In this document: piece after piece, positions 56,087-64,000 of the stretch
How the letters are laid out: the number at the start of each line of letters is the position of its first letter
Numbering within the stretch: position 1 is the stretch's first letter
From: Phytophthora sp. 'mugwort'
Lineage: Eukaryota; Oomycota; Peronosporomycetes; Peronosporales; Peronosporaceae
DNA: 64,000 nt
Direction of reading: 5' to 3'
Assembly (NCBI GenBank): GCA_033558025.1
Contig: JAUCEF010000017.1
Location: 1,054,001-1,118,000, forward strand
Notes under the pieces: generated by a model
The model's input: only the letters and a program-made list of their open reading frames with translations
Database searches by the model: none
Told to the model about the DNA's origin: nothing
Position numbers and translations under genes: made by a program

Positions 56087-58772
56087 ATGTTCCCCAATTT
56101 CACATCTCTCGCTCAGAGAGAGCAGAAGCGACAGGAGCTTCTTGAACGATCTCAACGTCGTGTTCGTCAAGCTAATACGAAGCGTGATATGTATGAAGGT
56201 GCATCGTGGGCGACTGATATCACCAATGGTATCACTACTGTAGCGAAGAAATTAACTGAATCCACTCAGACTGATATGAGTGTTGGGCCTGACGGGCCTG
56301 TTCCAACAGAAGTTAAGCAAACCTTGAATGATATTATTGATCAGGTGATTGCCCAATCAGACTTAAAAAAAATCTGAATAATGAAAACTCCAACATAAAC
56401 CCTGATGTATCAACTGATCCTGAAGTAAATGTTCGCCCCGTTATGGTAGATGTTGGAGTAGATAATAGTGCTCGAACAGTAGAAAATGGAACTAACACTC
56501 CTCGTGTTGAAAACCACGATTAAAACGTTCAAGCTCGACCTATTACATCAGATGTCGCGGTTGGTGAGGATGAATCACCAACAGTTGATACTCTATTTAG
56601 CGATGATGAGCAAATCTCTCAAAGCGAATTTAAGAAAGCGGTTGAGGAAATATTTGAGGTTTATCCGATTCTTGCTCAACTCGGTATTCATCCCCTTGCT
56701 TCTAATGGACGTCAGCTAACGAAGTATTATATTGGAAACGGAGCTAAGACATACAGTATTAGATTGAACAAGATTGTTTTAGTTCCAAGCATTGATTGGG
56801 AAGAGACATACGATCATATTGGATTTGTCATCACAAACGATGTTAGATCCCTCAGTTATGTCAATGAGAAACGTGAGCGAAATGAGATGGGTAAAGAGGA
56901 TAAAAATGTACCGCATCAGGTATCGGAGAGGCTTATTGGTAATAAGCGTAGCCTATCAAGCACACCGCTTGACTATAAACAAAGCAAACAGCGGCTTGAA
57001 GACAGTTTTCTCTTCGATAATTCAACATCCACAACTTCTGATCAGGCTGATAGTAAATTCAAAATGTATTTGATCGTTGATAAAAACAAGGAACTACTTG
57101 AATCCAATGGTTTAATGAAGAAGATTGTTCCTATCCTCAAAGGAACCAACAAAGCAACCCCTTTTGATGCGAACGGTTATGTATGGATCAAGGGAAGTAC
57201 TATTGGTGTTTTTGGTAAGGAAAGTAATCAAATGAAGCCGGCTATCGCCAAGAAGGTCAATTGGCAACTTACGCTCAAATCATTTGTAGATATGGTCAGA
57301 TCGAAAAGGACTTGAATTAGAGGTGATCGGTGTTGAGGAGAAAGAAATTGATGTGAATGATTTCACAGAAGGTGAAGGAGAGGCACGCCAAGGTACAATG
57401 ACTGGAATTGATGAAGATATGAATCAAAGTCTATCTAACGCCGACAATGATGCTAAAAAAATCTTAACTGATTATTACAGGCAAATCAATTCTAAAGATG
57501 TTAAAATCCCGTTCAGACTAAAAAAAAAAACCTATCGTTGAGGCTAAGGGTAATGTTGAAACTCATCCTGAATACTACTTTGGTGAGCCATCTCTAACCA
57601 GACCATTGAATATTAGAAATGGAAAACACAAGCAAGTATCTGGAGAGGCGTGGAAGGGATTGATGAAGAATATCAGATGGATGGATACATTCCTGTCGTT
57701 GCTCGATGGATTTGAGGATTTGGATAAATATCTTAAGGAAGTTGAGTATCCATTCCCATCAAATGATGAGGAAGCAGCAACATTGGTTGAAAGTGAGAAA
57801 CTTGATCAGCAAAGGCGCAAAAATCTTGATGATAATCTTAAAATATTGAATGAAGCAATCCTGAATACGGCTCACGATATCAGACGACAAGGTATTGAAC
57901 CATATACTCAGGTTGATAGTGAAGACCAACTACAGAAGCTTCATGATGATTCTGAACGCGCCTACCAATCATACGGAGAAGAGCAAAAGCGTTATGAAGA
58001 GGCTAAGAAGGCAGTCAAAGGAAATAGCTCAAAAGCAGATCGATCAGCTCTCAAGGCAGCTACATCAGCTATGAAGGCAACAAAAGCTGTATTCAACGCG
58101 AAGTCTAAAGCTTACAGTAATGCAGCTCAGAATCAAATCAATGTAGATGACTTTGTTGATCGACAAGATGATAAATCGGTTAGAGGAGTTATGAATGATA
58201 TGATACATAAGGTTAGCGGAAGCGGATTGAAGGGTCGTGGTCTAAGAGGAGCAGGTGTAGCCCCACTCGACGGGGTGGTCAGACGAGGAAGAACCTACAA
58301 TCTCAATGAGATTCAGGGCTTAGCTACACCACTGCTTACGTATATCGCCAGCTTGGTAGCAAGTACAATCGTATTCCTGACCTCGATGCGAAGACACTTG
58401 TTATCGTTCAACCTAATCGACGCAAGTGTGGGCCAAAGTGTCAGATTAGTGATAGTCTCCAAGGTATGATTAGAACACTTGTCTATAAGCAGCATATTGA
58501 TCAACCTACGTATGACAAGCTGAGTATCGAAGATAAAAAAAATGTTCAAGGAGATTCTTGCGATAACGCATCTTCAGTACAATTTCCACGATAAGCTCAC
58601 GGATCCACTTGAAACACTTCGCGCTGAGTATGACAAGCTCAAGGGGGATATTCAGTTAGGGAATGATAATCCGAGTATCATGAAGCAGCTCAAGTCGCTC
58701 ACGGTGGATATGTACAGCAATCGTCTCATCGATGATAAAGAATTTAAAGAAATTATCACGAGACTACTATAA
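56087..58772 (+). pseudogene. Polinton large structural precursor (broken frame)
   Basis: About 890 codons in four or five open stretches: MFPNFTSLAQREQKRQELLE (56087), a -1 change at an A run (56365-56371), a TAA near 56521, a block with YPILAQLGIHPLASNGRQLTKYYIGNG (56657-56740), an extra frame change near 57315, another at an 11-base A run (57519-57530), a coiled acidic block with NLDDNLKILNEAIL, and a C-terminal part with RRGRTYNLNEIQGLATP, frame-changed near 58330. The order equals copy 1. Near 58226-58258 it has LKGR/G and LRGA/G, both fitting the adenain-type cleavage pattern. Charge, length and sites suggest a capsid-associated or scaffold precursor. Not recognised in any named family. 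Confidence 0.6.
56365..56371 (+). promoter_or_regulatory. Candidate -1 ribosomal frameshift heptamer (A AAA AAA)
   Basis: In the zero frame the codons are TTA AAA AAA ATC TGA, which gives the classic X-XXY-YYZ layout A_AAA_AAA. The sequence that matches copy 1 downstream is in the -1 frame. Copy 1 has the same layout at the same place (18130-18136). No clear stem or pseudoknot was spotted downstream. The alternative is random indels in an A run. Confidence 0.4.
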
Positions 58773-58777
58773 ACATC

Positions 58778-59038
58778 ATGTTCTTCTTTAACCCCCGCAT
58801 TATTTCCAGCCCGGCTGGTAGCTATGGCGATAACGCCGATAACAACGTCGATGAACTCAAAGCTATCATGAAGAATCTTATCATTCATGACCGCCCTCAG
58901 AAGACTCAGGCCGCTGTATGGCCAACTGATCTCGATAAGTCAATCAGGAAGGTAGATGCTTCGACCCAAACCGAAGGTGGTCGTACGTGGGCTTACCAAC
59001 ACAAGAAAAAAAAGACTGTGAAGACGTTTGCTATCTAA
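58778..59038 (+). CDS. Polinton small conserved protein
   Basis: 86 residues, MFFFNPRIISSPAGSYGDN to KKKKTVKTFAI. Full-length relative of the copy 1 protein at 15860-15597; both keep NPRIISS near the N-terminus and a basic end. CTATAAACATC precedes the ATG; the start is 6 bases after the end of the large precursor. Polar and probably partly disordered. The last 8 bases overlap, tail to tail, the myristoylated-type gene on the other strand. Confidence 0.68.
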   Translation: MFFFNPRIISSPAGSYGDNADNNVDELKAIMKNLIIHDRPQKTQAAVWPTDLDKSIRKVDASTQTEGGRTWAYQHKKKKTVKTFAI

Positions 59039-59270
59039 GCGATACCACTTCGCACGAGTTTATTTCGATATCCTCGATAAATGTTATTTTTTTATCGCTG
59101 ATACTAACTTCAAGTATGGCAGACTCGCCATCAGGACTTTTGGTTGGGAGGAACACACTATCACCAAGAACAATAATTCTGTCAGCTTGGAGCATCGTCG
59201 ATCCCACGATTTGGTTAGGGTCATCAGTAGTTAAATTGGTTTTGAGCTCTTTACTCGGACCGCAACCCAT
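59031..59270 (-). CDS. Polinton protein with N-myristoylation signal
   Basis: 79 residues from the ATG at 59270; an upstream in-frame ATG at 59312 would add 14 residues, but the copy 1 start and the motif favour 59270. The N-terminus is MGCGPSKEL: Gly2, Ser6 and Lys7 fit N-myristoyltransferase substrates, and Cys3 could be palmitoylated. The rest (TDDPNQIVGSTMLQADRIIVLGDSVFLPT) looks like a small beta-rich domain. Host lipidation would place it on membranes. GTATAGCATAATC precedes the start. Conserved in copy 1 as MGCRLSK. Confidence 0.68.
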   Translation of the reverse strand: MGCGPSKELKTNLTTDDPNQIVGSTMLQADRIIVLGDSVFLPTKSPDGESAILEVSISDKKITFIEDIEINSCEVVSLR

Positions 59271-59337
59271 GATTATGCTATACACTACCAAAGATATTTC
59301 TTTGAAAACCAATCGGCTGTGTATTTGTTATCATCGT

Positions 59338-60702
59338 CTATGGGGCCATGCCGCTTGTAGTAAGCCTCGCACGAGTTTCAAGCAATTCTATTCTTTCCAT
59401 CAATGCTTGGATCATTCTCACATTGTAGACGCTTAATTTAGAATAATCTACGTGAAGCTTGACTCCTAATGGTTCTAGCCATGGATCAGTATTGGTTTGA
59501 AGCTCCTCGCTTCCATCAGGAATCCGAGCGATTAAATCTAAAAATCCCTGATCCAGAACGTCCTGAGCGATTAGACCAAGCTCTTTTGGCTTGTCTGGAT
59601 GTTGTTTCCAGTTATAGGATTTCACTTTCATTGATCTATAGAGACATTCAACGCGCTCTATAGGCACCTCGTTAATATCCTGCTTACAGCGTCGGTCGCT
59701 TTGCATGACCATGGCCTCACATCCAATATAACCATTGAATATCGCACATACATTTGTATATGTTATAGGACTTCCAGTAGCCGTCTCCGTAGCTCCTGAA
59801 TCTGTTCTTAGTCTATAGACTGTCAATCCTATATTCCCCCCACTATTCCACGTATAACTAACAGTATTTGATACATGCAATGGGGCTGACGGAGAGACTG
59901 TTGAAATACCAAGTCGGCCAGAGTTAGTTAATATCATGCGTGTAGCTGCTCCCGTTCCAAAACGTAGATCGTTGCTTGAATAATTACCAATCCATGTCGC
60001 GTTGGTAGAAGTCGTATTAGAGCCATTGTTGACCTCGATCTGAAATTTAACAGGTGTGGTATTCGATCCGGCAAACGAGCACATCCGTGTGTAAGAACCA
60101 TCTAAATAGTCAGTCCCTGAACCAGTAATTGAAAAATATTCGTTGGTTGGAGTTGAAGTAACCCCCAGCTCGGTTAGACTTCCTACCGTTGTTATATTAG
60201 CTTGATTTCCATATGCTAAAAATCCATTTAAATTTCCAGAGCAGGTTATATCGCCAGTTGTTGAAAGACTTGCTGCTGATATATTTCGACTCGCATCGAC
60301 GAAAGCAAATGAATTGACTAGATACCCGCCATAAGCGTTTGTGCTTCCTGAACATGTGATATTACCGATGTTTACAATATGGCGCGATGATGTAATAACA
60401 TCCGTCCCATCGACTCTAATGGATCCAAAGTCAGCGAGAACACCGCTGACCTTTATCGAACCATTTAGATTTTGAGCATAGAGAGTGCGGATCGACCCTA
60501 TATCTTTATTAACATCTACCACAAGAGCCTTTTGAGCGACTGCGCCGCCATAAGAGAATCCAATAAAAGCCAAATGGTCGAAATTGTCATACAATGAGGT
60601 ACTTGAATTCCAGAATTTGATATTCGGACAGCTCAATCCCACCCTTCCAGTCGATAGCGTGAGAACTTTGATAGGCCTATTGCGATGGAAGAGTAATTCC
60701 AA
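59338..60702 (-). CDS. Polinton fibre protein with C-terminal S74 intramolecular chaperone
   Basis: About 454 residues. The shaft is rich in glycine, serine, threonine and asparagine with repeats such as NITCSGSTN/DITCSGNLN and RLGISTVSPSAPLHVS, a sequence style common in phage tail fibres. The last about 130 residues are a peptidase S74 domain: MQSDRRCKQDI (the Ser-Lys core; cleavage would fall before the Ser), ELGLIAQDVL, and VDYSKLSVYNVRMIQALMERIELL (trimer helix). Such domains help trimerisation and then cut themselves off. The first codon of the open frame is TTG and no in-frame ATG precedes it, so the 5' end may be damaged or the start may be shifted. Likely the attachment fibre of the virion. 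Confidence 0.8.
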   Translation of the reverse strand: MELLFHRNRPIKVLTLSTGRVGLSCPNIKFWNSSTSLYDNFDHLAFIGFSYGGAVAQKALVVDVNKDIGSIRTLYAQNLNGSIKVSGVLADFGSIRVDGTDVITSSRHIVNIGNITCSGSTNAYGGYLVNSFAFVDASRNISAASLSTTGDITCSGNLNGFLAYGNQANITTVGSLTELGVTSTPTNEYFSITGSGTDYLDGSYTRMCSFAGSNTTPVKFQIEVNNGSNTTSTNATWIGNYSSNDLRFGTGAATRMILTNSGRLGISTVSPSAPLHVSNTVSYTWNSGGNIGLTVYRLRTDSGATETATGSPITYTNVCAIFNGYIGCEAMVMQSDRRCKQDINEVPIERVECLYRSMKVKSYNWKQHPDKPKELGLIAQDVLDQGFLDLIARIPDGSEELQTNTDPWLEPLGVKLHVDYSKLSVYNVRMIQALMERIELLETRARLTTSGMAP

Positions 60703-60743
60703 TTAATCAATCAGAAAAATGCTTAACATCATATACAACTAAA
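60703..60743. promoter_or_regulatory. Divergent promoter between fibre and minor capsid genes
   Basis: Only 41 bases separate the divergent fibre and minor capsid genes. It holds CATATACAACTAAA immediately before the ATG at 60744, matching the TATA-type motif found ahead of other genes of this element. Confidence 0.45.
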
Positions 60744-61622
60744 ATGGCGAGCTTTCTCAAACTTGACAGTACCAACCTAATCCAAGATGGATACAACTCA
60801 ACTTGGAAATACTCGTTCCCTGGTTCAGCTGCTGACTTTCGTGATGTAGTATGCGCAGTCCAAAGCATCAGCATGTACAACTCGGAATAATATAATATCG
60901 ATGCGATGCAGTTCCAAAACACAAGCTTCAAGGTTGAAGTCCCGACTGCGGCTACTACTTCTACTATCAGTATCACTCTACCGGATGGTATTTATTCTTA
61001 CGATGATATCAATCGCAGCATTCAGACAGCCCTTGTTAATGCTGGAGCATATTTGATCGATCCAAGTGGAAACAACGTATTCTACCTAAAGCTTAGCGAA
61101 AACAGTGTTTATTACGCTTGTCAGCTCGATTTTTCTCCGACTCCAACAACATTGCCAGCTCTCGGAGGTACTTGGACAAGACCTGCAACTGGTCTATACT
61201 CAGCGGGAGGTACTGGATTACCTACCACCACCCGCGTTCCTCGTCTTATTATCGATAATACCGAGTTTGGAAAGGTAGTTGGCCTAACCGCAGGTACCTA
61301 TCCTGCTGCCTCCGCGATTGTTGCCAGTACTCAGCTCTCTAACATCATTCCTCAGATTCATCCCACAAGTTCATACATCGTACGTTGCGATCTGATCAAA
61401 AATGAGTACGTTGCATCCGGTGATATTGTCAGTGCATTTGATAGAGGTGATGCAGCAATTGGTAAGCTAATCTCATATAAACCGAGTCAGTATGCGTGGA
61501 TGAACTGCCACAACGGTTCTCGCTCTACGATTACTATCAGTATTTATAACCAAAACGACAAGAAGGTAATCTTCCGTGATACTTCAGTTTCAATCATGCT
61601 GTTGCTAAGACCAAAAAAATAA
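60744..61622 (+). pseudogene. Polinton minor capsid (penton-like) protein with one in-frame stop
   Basis: The frame starts MASFLKLDSTNLIQDGYNS at 60744, is stopped by TAA at 60888-60890 and then continues in the same frame to 61622, for 292 codons in total. The N-terminal pattern (Y.STWKYSFP, then VQSISMYNS, then FxVEVP, then LPDGIYSYDDINRSIQ) is typical of the single-jelly-roll penton proteins of Polintons and their viral relatives. It ends IFRDTSVSIMLLLRPKK. One nonsense change would inactivate it unless read through. Next to the fibre and pVI-like genes, as expected for vertex proteins. Confidence 0.72.
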
Positions 61623-61644
61623 GGTAGCTAATGCTTCTTTTTTC

Positions 61645-62397
61645 TCACAAACGGAATGAACCACCAGACTTACGCATTGCGCGAATCTTAGCCATGTGAT
61701 CCTTAGCTTCTTGGCTCCCCTTTACAAATTTCTTACCCTTTGGCTTGGCGACGCCGACACCATATCGTGTCTTTACTTCTCCGCGAATAGACTTGATTAG
61801 GTTTTCATGATCAGGTTTGGTCGCCTTGGATAGAAGGTACTTTTCACCCGCATCTACAGCATCACTTAGAACCCCCTTTCGCTTTGCGTACGAAAGAGCT
61901 CGCTTTGCCCCCTTCTTTACGTCAGTCATAGTTAGACGACCACCCTCTTTATCAGAATCACTGTCATAAACGCCAATACCCGTCATGGAACGAATGGCTG
62001 CTCTTGCTGGAATAGCCGCTGATGGCTGTCCAGCATATGTAGCGAGAGCGGGAACAGCGAGATCAGCTGCGCGAGACAATAGTCCCGAATTTTTAGCGAA
62101 CTTAAAAGCTGATTTAATGCCTCCCCATATCTTGGACCAAATACTCACTCCATACATGCCACCTCCTTGTATATGCTTGAATGGATAGCCAATTTCCTTC
62201 TTTGTGATAGTTAGACGCGTGCCTTTCCCTGCTTTGTGTGCTTTGACCGCTTTAGCGTACGATTCAGGGTGTAGATGTAGTGTAGCTCCGGTTCCACTTA
62301 GATCATCTTTAGACAGCGATAATGTACCGGTCTTGAACGCTCGCTTGAGCTTCGCCTCGGGGATTGTTGATGAAACTGATAACTCCTTGAAAGCCAT
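61645..62397 (-). CDS. pVI-like capsid precursor with adenain-type sites
   Basis: 250 residues, MAFKELSVSSTIPEAKLKRAF. Two sites fit the adenovirus-type protease rule: IQGG/G at residues 76-80 and MTGI/G at 138-142. Between them lies an amphipathic/hydrophobic part (VSIWSKIWGGIKSAFKFA, then LAVPALATYA) that would be released, as with membrane-active pVI. The C-terminal part is strongly basic (KKGAKRALSYAKRKG, KPKGKKF, MRKSGGSFRL), like DNA-binding core proteins. It starts just 9 bases from the protease gene upstream on the same strand, with TTATATAGAATTAATC before the ATG. Intact. Confidence 0.7.
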   Translation of the reverse strand: MAFKELSVSSTIPEAKLKRAFKTGTLSLSKDDLSGTGATLHLHPESYAKAVKAHKAGKGTRLTITKKEIGYPFKHIQGGGMYGVSIWSKIWGGIKSAFKFAKNSGLLSRAADLAVPALATYAGQPSAAIPARAAIRSMTGIGVYDSDSDKEGGRLTMTDVKKGAKRALSYAKRKGVLSDAVDAGEKYLLSKATKPDHENLIKSIRGEVKTRYGVGVAKPKGKKFVKGSQEAKDHMAKIRAMRKSGGSFRL

Positions 62398-62405
62398 GAT
62401 TAATT

Positions 62406-62787
62406 CTATATAATAGTCAAGTTTAAATCTTTCAGTTTTGAAAATACTTGTGGCTTATTGTGCTGCTTGGAATATAGCCAGAGCATACACCATATTCCAC
62501 AAAAATCACCATACGTACCTTGGAATTGCTTGGGATTATACTTCCCGATACCATACTTCGTTGGTGCTGCTTCTCCCATTGAATCGAAGAATTCACCATT
62601 ATGGACAGCCTGCCAGTGTCCTACATCGAGATTAGGTGGTCTAAGTAAAACCAGATATGAACCTTTCTTCGAAATTGGTTTCGTTATTTCGTTAGATTCA
62701 TAGATATCATCGAGATGTACTCCAATTATTTTTGCGAGTTCGATCAGATCATGATCGGATGTGATTGGTTTGACCAGGTCGCTCATA
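62406..62787 (-). CDS. Adenain-type (C5) cysteine protease
   Basis: 126 residues from the ATG at 62787 (MSDLVKPITSDHDL). The open frame extends upstream to an ATG at 62822, but MSDLVKP follows a TATACT-rich stretch and fits the size. Catalytic residues in adenain order: His57 (VGHWQAV), Asp68 (EFFDSMG), Gln89 (KQFQG) and Cys96 (GDFCGIWC). It matures the virion by cutting capsid precursors; candidate sites are visible in the pVI-like protein and the large precursor. Shorter than adenovirus protease (about 200 residues) but usual for Polintons. Intact. Confidence 0.9.
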
Positions 62788-62834
62788 ATATTTAATTTCC
62801 TGAAAAGTATATTAGAAACCATATAGATTCAACG
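62788..62834. promoter_or_regulatory. Divergent promoter between protease and capsid genes
   Basis: 47 bases between divergent starts. Contains CATATAGATTCAACG directly before the capsid ATG at 62835 and, read on the other strand, AATATACTTTTC before the protease ATG. Both fit the TATA-type motif seen upstream of other genes of this element. Confidence 0.5.
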
Positions 62835-64000
62835 ATGAGTGAAACTCAATTATCCGACCAATATTTGTACCAGAGTTCGCTCAAGAGCGATCCTGAGATC
62901 AAGGTATCTTCAGGCGAGCGTGTCCCGTTTGTAATCGACCTGAATCAGAATTCGTACCAGAATGGTGTCATTACGATCGATGCCACTGCTCAGCTTAGCG
63001 GTTCTGAAGGATTTGCCTGTCTTCGCGATGCTTACATCATGCTCCCATACAAGGTATCGATGAAGAATGGTGGTACCGCTCAGACTCTGCCTGCCAATCG
63101 CTTCTGCGCTACTCTAAAGTGCGGCAACTGGAATGTTATCGATAGCATGTCGCTGGAACTCAATGGCAAGACCATTGTTTCGATGGCTGATTACAAGCTG
63201 TTTTGGAACAATGTCCGTGCTCAGACAAGCTATAGTCCTCAGTACGTTGAAAAGCATGGAGCGGAGTCCTTCCTATTCCCTGATGCCGCTCAGTCTGCTC
63301 TGTACAGCTCTGCCACCAGTTCGACTACTGGAGATTGATACACTAACACTACTGCATTCTCATCTTCGTCTGCTACCACCGGTCCTTCCGGTGGTGCCTC
63401 TATCCCCAGCGATGGTCTCGTAAAGCGCCTGCTGTCGAACCCTCCTAATGCTGGCTCTGACTTCTCTACGGCGTGGCTTTCAGTAGGTGGGGCTGCTGCT
63501 TCTACCACAATTGCTAACCAAACGGCTCGTGGTGCTTTCGTAGCTAGTGCTGCTACTGCTAACGCTATCATGGGAACGTGGAACTACATGCTAAAGGTTA
63601 AGCTAACCGATCTACACCCCATCTTTAAGGAACTCGACCTCATGGCTAATCCTCAAATCCGTCTCCGTTTCCGCGTCAATCAGGGTACTTCTAGTGTCTT
63701 TGTAGATGCTACGAAGGGTATGTCGCTAACCAGTACTACTCTCGCGAGTGGTAATGTCTGTCCTGTGATGGTTGCGGCTTCTTCCACCGGTAATCCTATG
63801 GCGGGTATTCTTGCTGCTTCTGCTTCATTCAGTATTTCCTGGGGTGCTGTTGTTAATGCTCTTGAACCTACTATTGATGGTACTTACATGCCATTCACTA
63901 CTTCTCGTCTGTACGTACCATTCGTGCATCTTGAGAACCCTCAGGCTATTATCTCCAAGCCCGTAAAGAAGGTTCGATACGATGATTGCTATGCTCAGTG
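62835..64000 (+). pseudogene. Probable major capsid protein, in-frame stop, runs off the window
   Basis: Starts MSETQLSDQYLYQSSLKSDP at 62835, stops at a TGA at 63336-63338 and continues in the same frame to the window end (388 codons seen). Content is beta-rich with PFVIDLNQNSYQNGVITID and SLELNGKTI, then a glycine/serine-rich stretch around the stop, then ANPQIRLRFRVNQGT and SRLYVPFVHLENPQ. Position between the protease and the rest of the morphogenesis genes, together with the jelly-roll-like segments, points to the double-jelly-roll MCP. I infer this from position and style rather than a clear motif. The stop lies in the loop-like part. Confidence 0.6.

Larger units (their letters stand above)
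49440..64000 (+). mobile_element. Maverick/Polinton copy 2 (forward, runs off the window)
   Basis: Starts just after the CRN gene; the first gene begins at 49517. AT content rises sharply and intergenic spaces become 5-130 bp. Contains PolB, integrase, protease, minor and probable major capsid genes, which define the group. Damage is modest: frameshifts in PolB and in the large precursor, and single in-frame stops in the minor capsid (60888) and probable major capsid (63336) genes. The integrase, ExoX-C-like, fibre, pVI-like and protease frames are open. The right end and any packaging ATPase lie beyond 64000. No left terminal inverted repeat could be confirmed. Confidence 0.92.

Noticed and set aside
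62835..64000. TGA or TAA as reassigned sense codons in the Polinton
   Set aside because: TAA and TGA are used as normal ends of neighbouring genes and only single internal stops of each type occur.
1..64000. CRISPR arrays, rRNA or tRNA genes
   Set aside because: No regular spacer-repeat array, cloverleaf candidate or rRNA-like segment was noticed by eye; a tRNA scan was not possible here.

Overview
The window looks like nuclear DNA of an oomycete, most likely Phytophthora-like. Reasons: GC-rich intact genes with short GT-AG introns (59-84 bp), a Crinkler (CRN)-type effector, dense decayed transposons typical of these genomes (Copia, Gypsy, Crypton, pogo-like, Tc1/mariner, LINE), and two AT-richer Maverick/Polinton insertions. 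The assignment comes from gene content and style, not from a database match.

Layout. 1-14.2 kb is a transposon graveyard: a protein end with an AT-hook, a pogo-like transposase, a LINE, a Copia element, a Crypton recombinase remnant and a Gypsy element. 14.25-24.06 kb is Polinton copy 1. It is reverse-oriented, truncated inside its fibre gene and broken by many frameshifts. 24.1-31.25 kb holds a broken SET domain, a long foldback repeat, a 5'-truncated LINE flanked by an 18-bp target duplication, an oomycete-type hypothetical gene, a small hypothetical gene and a complete Tc1/mariner element with ~200-bp inverted repeats. 31.36-47.63 kb is the gene-rich host block: holo-ACP synthase, class II HMG-CoA reductase with a long C-terminal extension, a HECT E3 ubiquitin ligase, a cysteine-motif membrane protein, a cyclic-nucleotide-binding protein and a PPPDE peptidase. 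48.1-49.4 kb is the CRN gene. From ~49.44 kb to the window end is Polinton copy 2, forward-oriented and much better preserved.

Polinton copy 2 encodes a small basic protein, a zinc/ExoX-C-like protein, protein-primed PolB with an HNH-like insertion, a DD35E integrase with chromodomain, a small cysteine protein, a large structural precursor, two small proteins (one with an N-myristoylation signal), a fibre with a C-terminal S74 intramolecular chaperone, a penton-like minor capsid protein, a pVI-like precursor, an adenain-type cysteine protease and the start of the probable major capsid protein. No packaging ATPase is seen; it may lie beyond 64 kb. The gene set reads as a complete virion programme: replication (PolB), insertion (integrase), capsid (MCP and penton), maturation (protease cutting the pVI-like and large precursors) and attachment (fibre).

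The best leads are: a shared -1 slippery heptamer at the same site of the large precursor in both diverged copies; adenain-type cleavage motifs in two virion proteins; the S74 fibre; the HNH domain inside PolB; a TATATA-type motif upstream of nearly every Polinton start codon; and a conserved MGCxxSK N-terminus.
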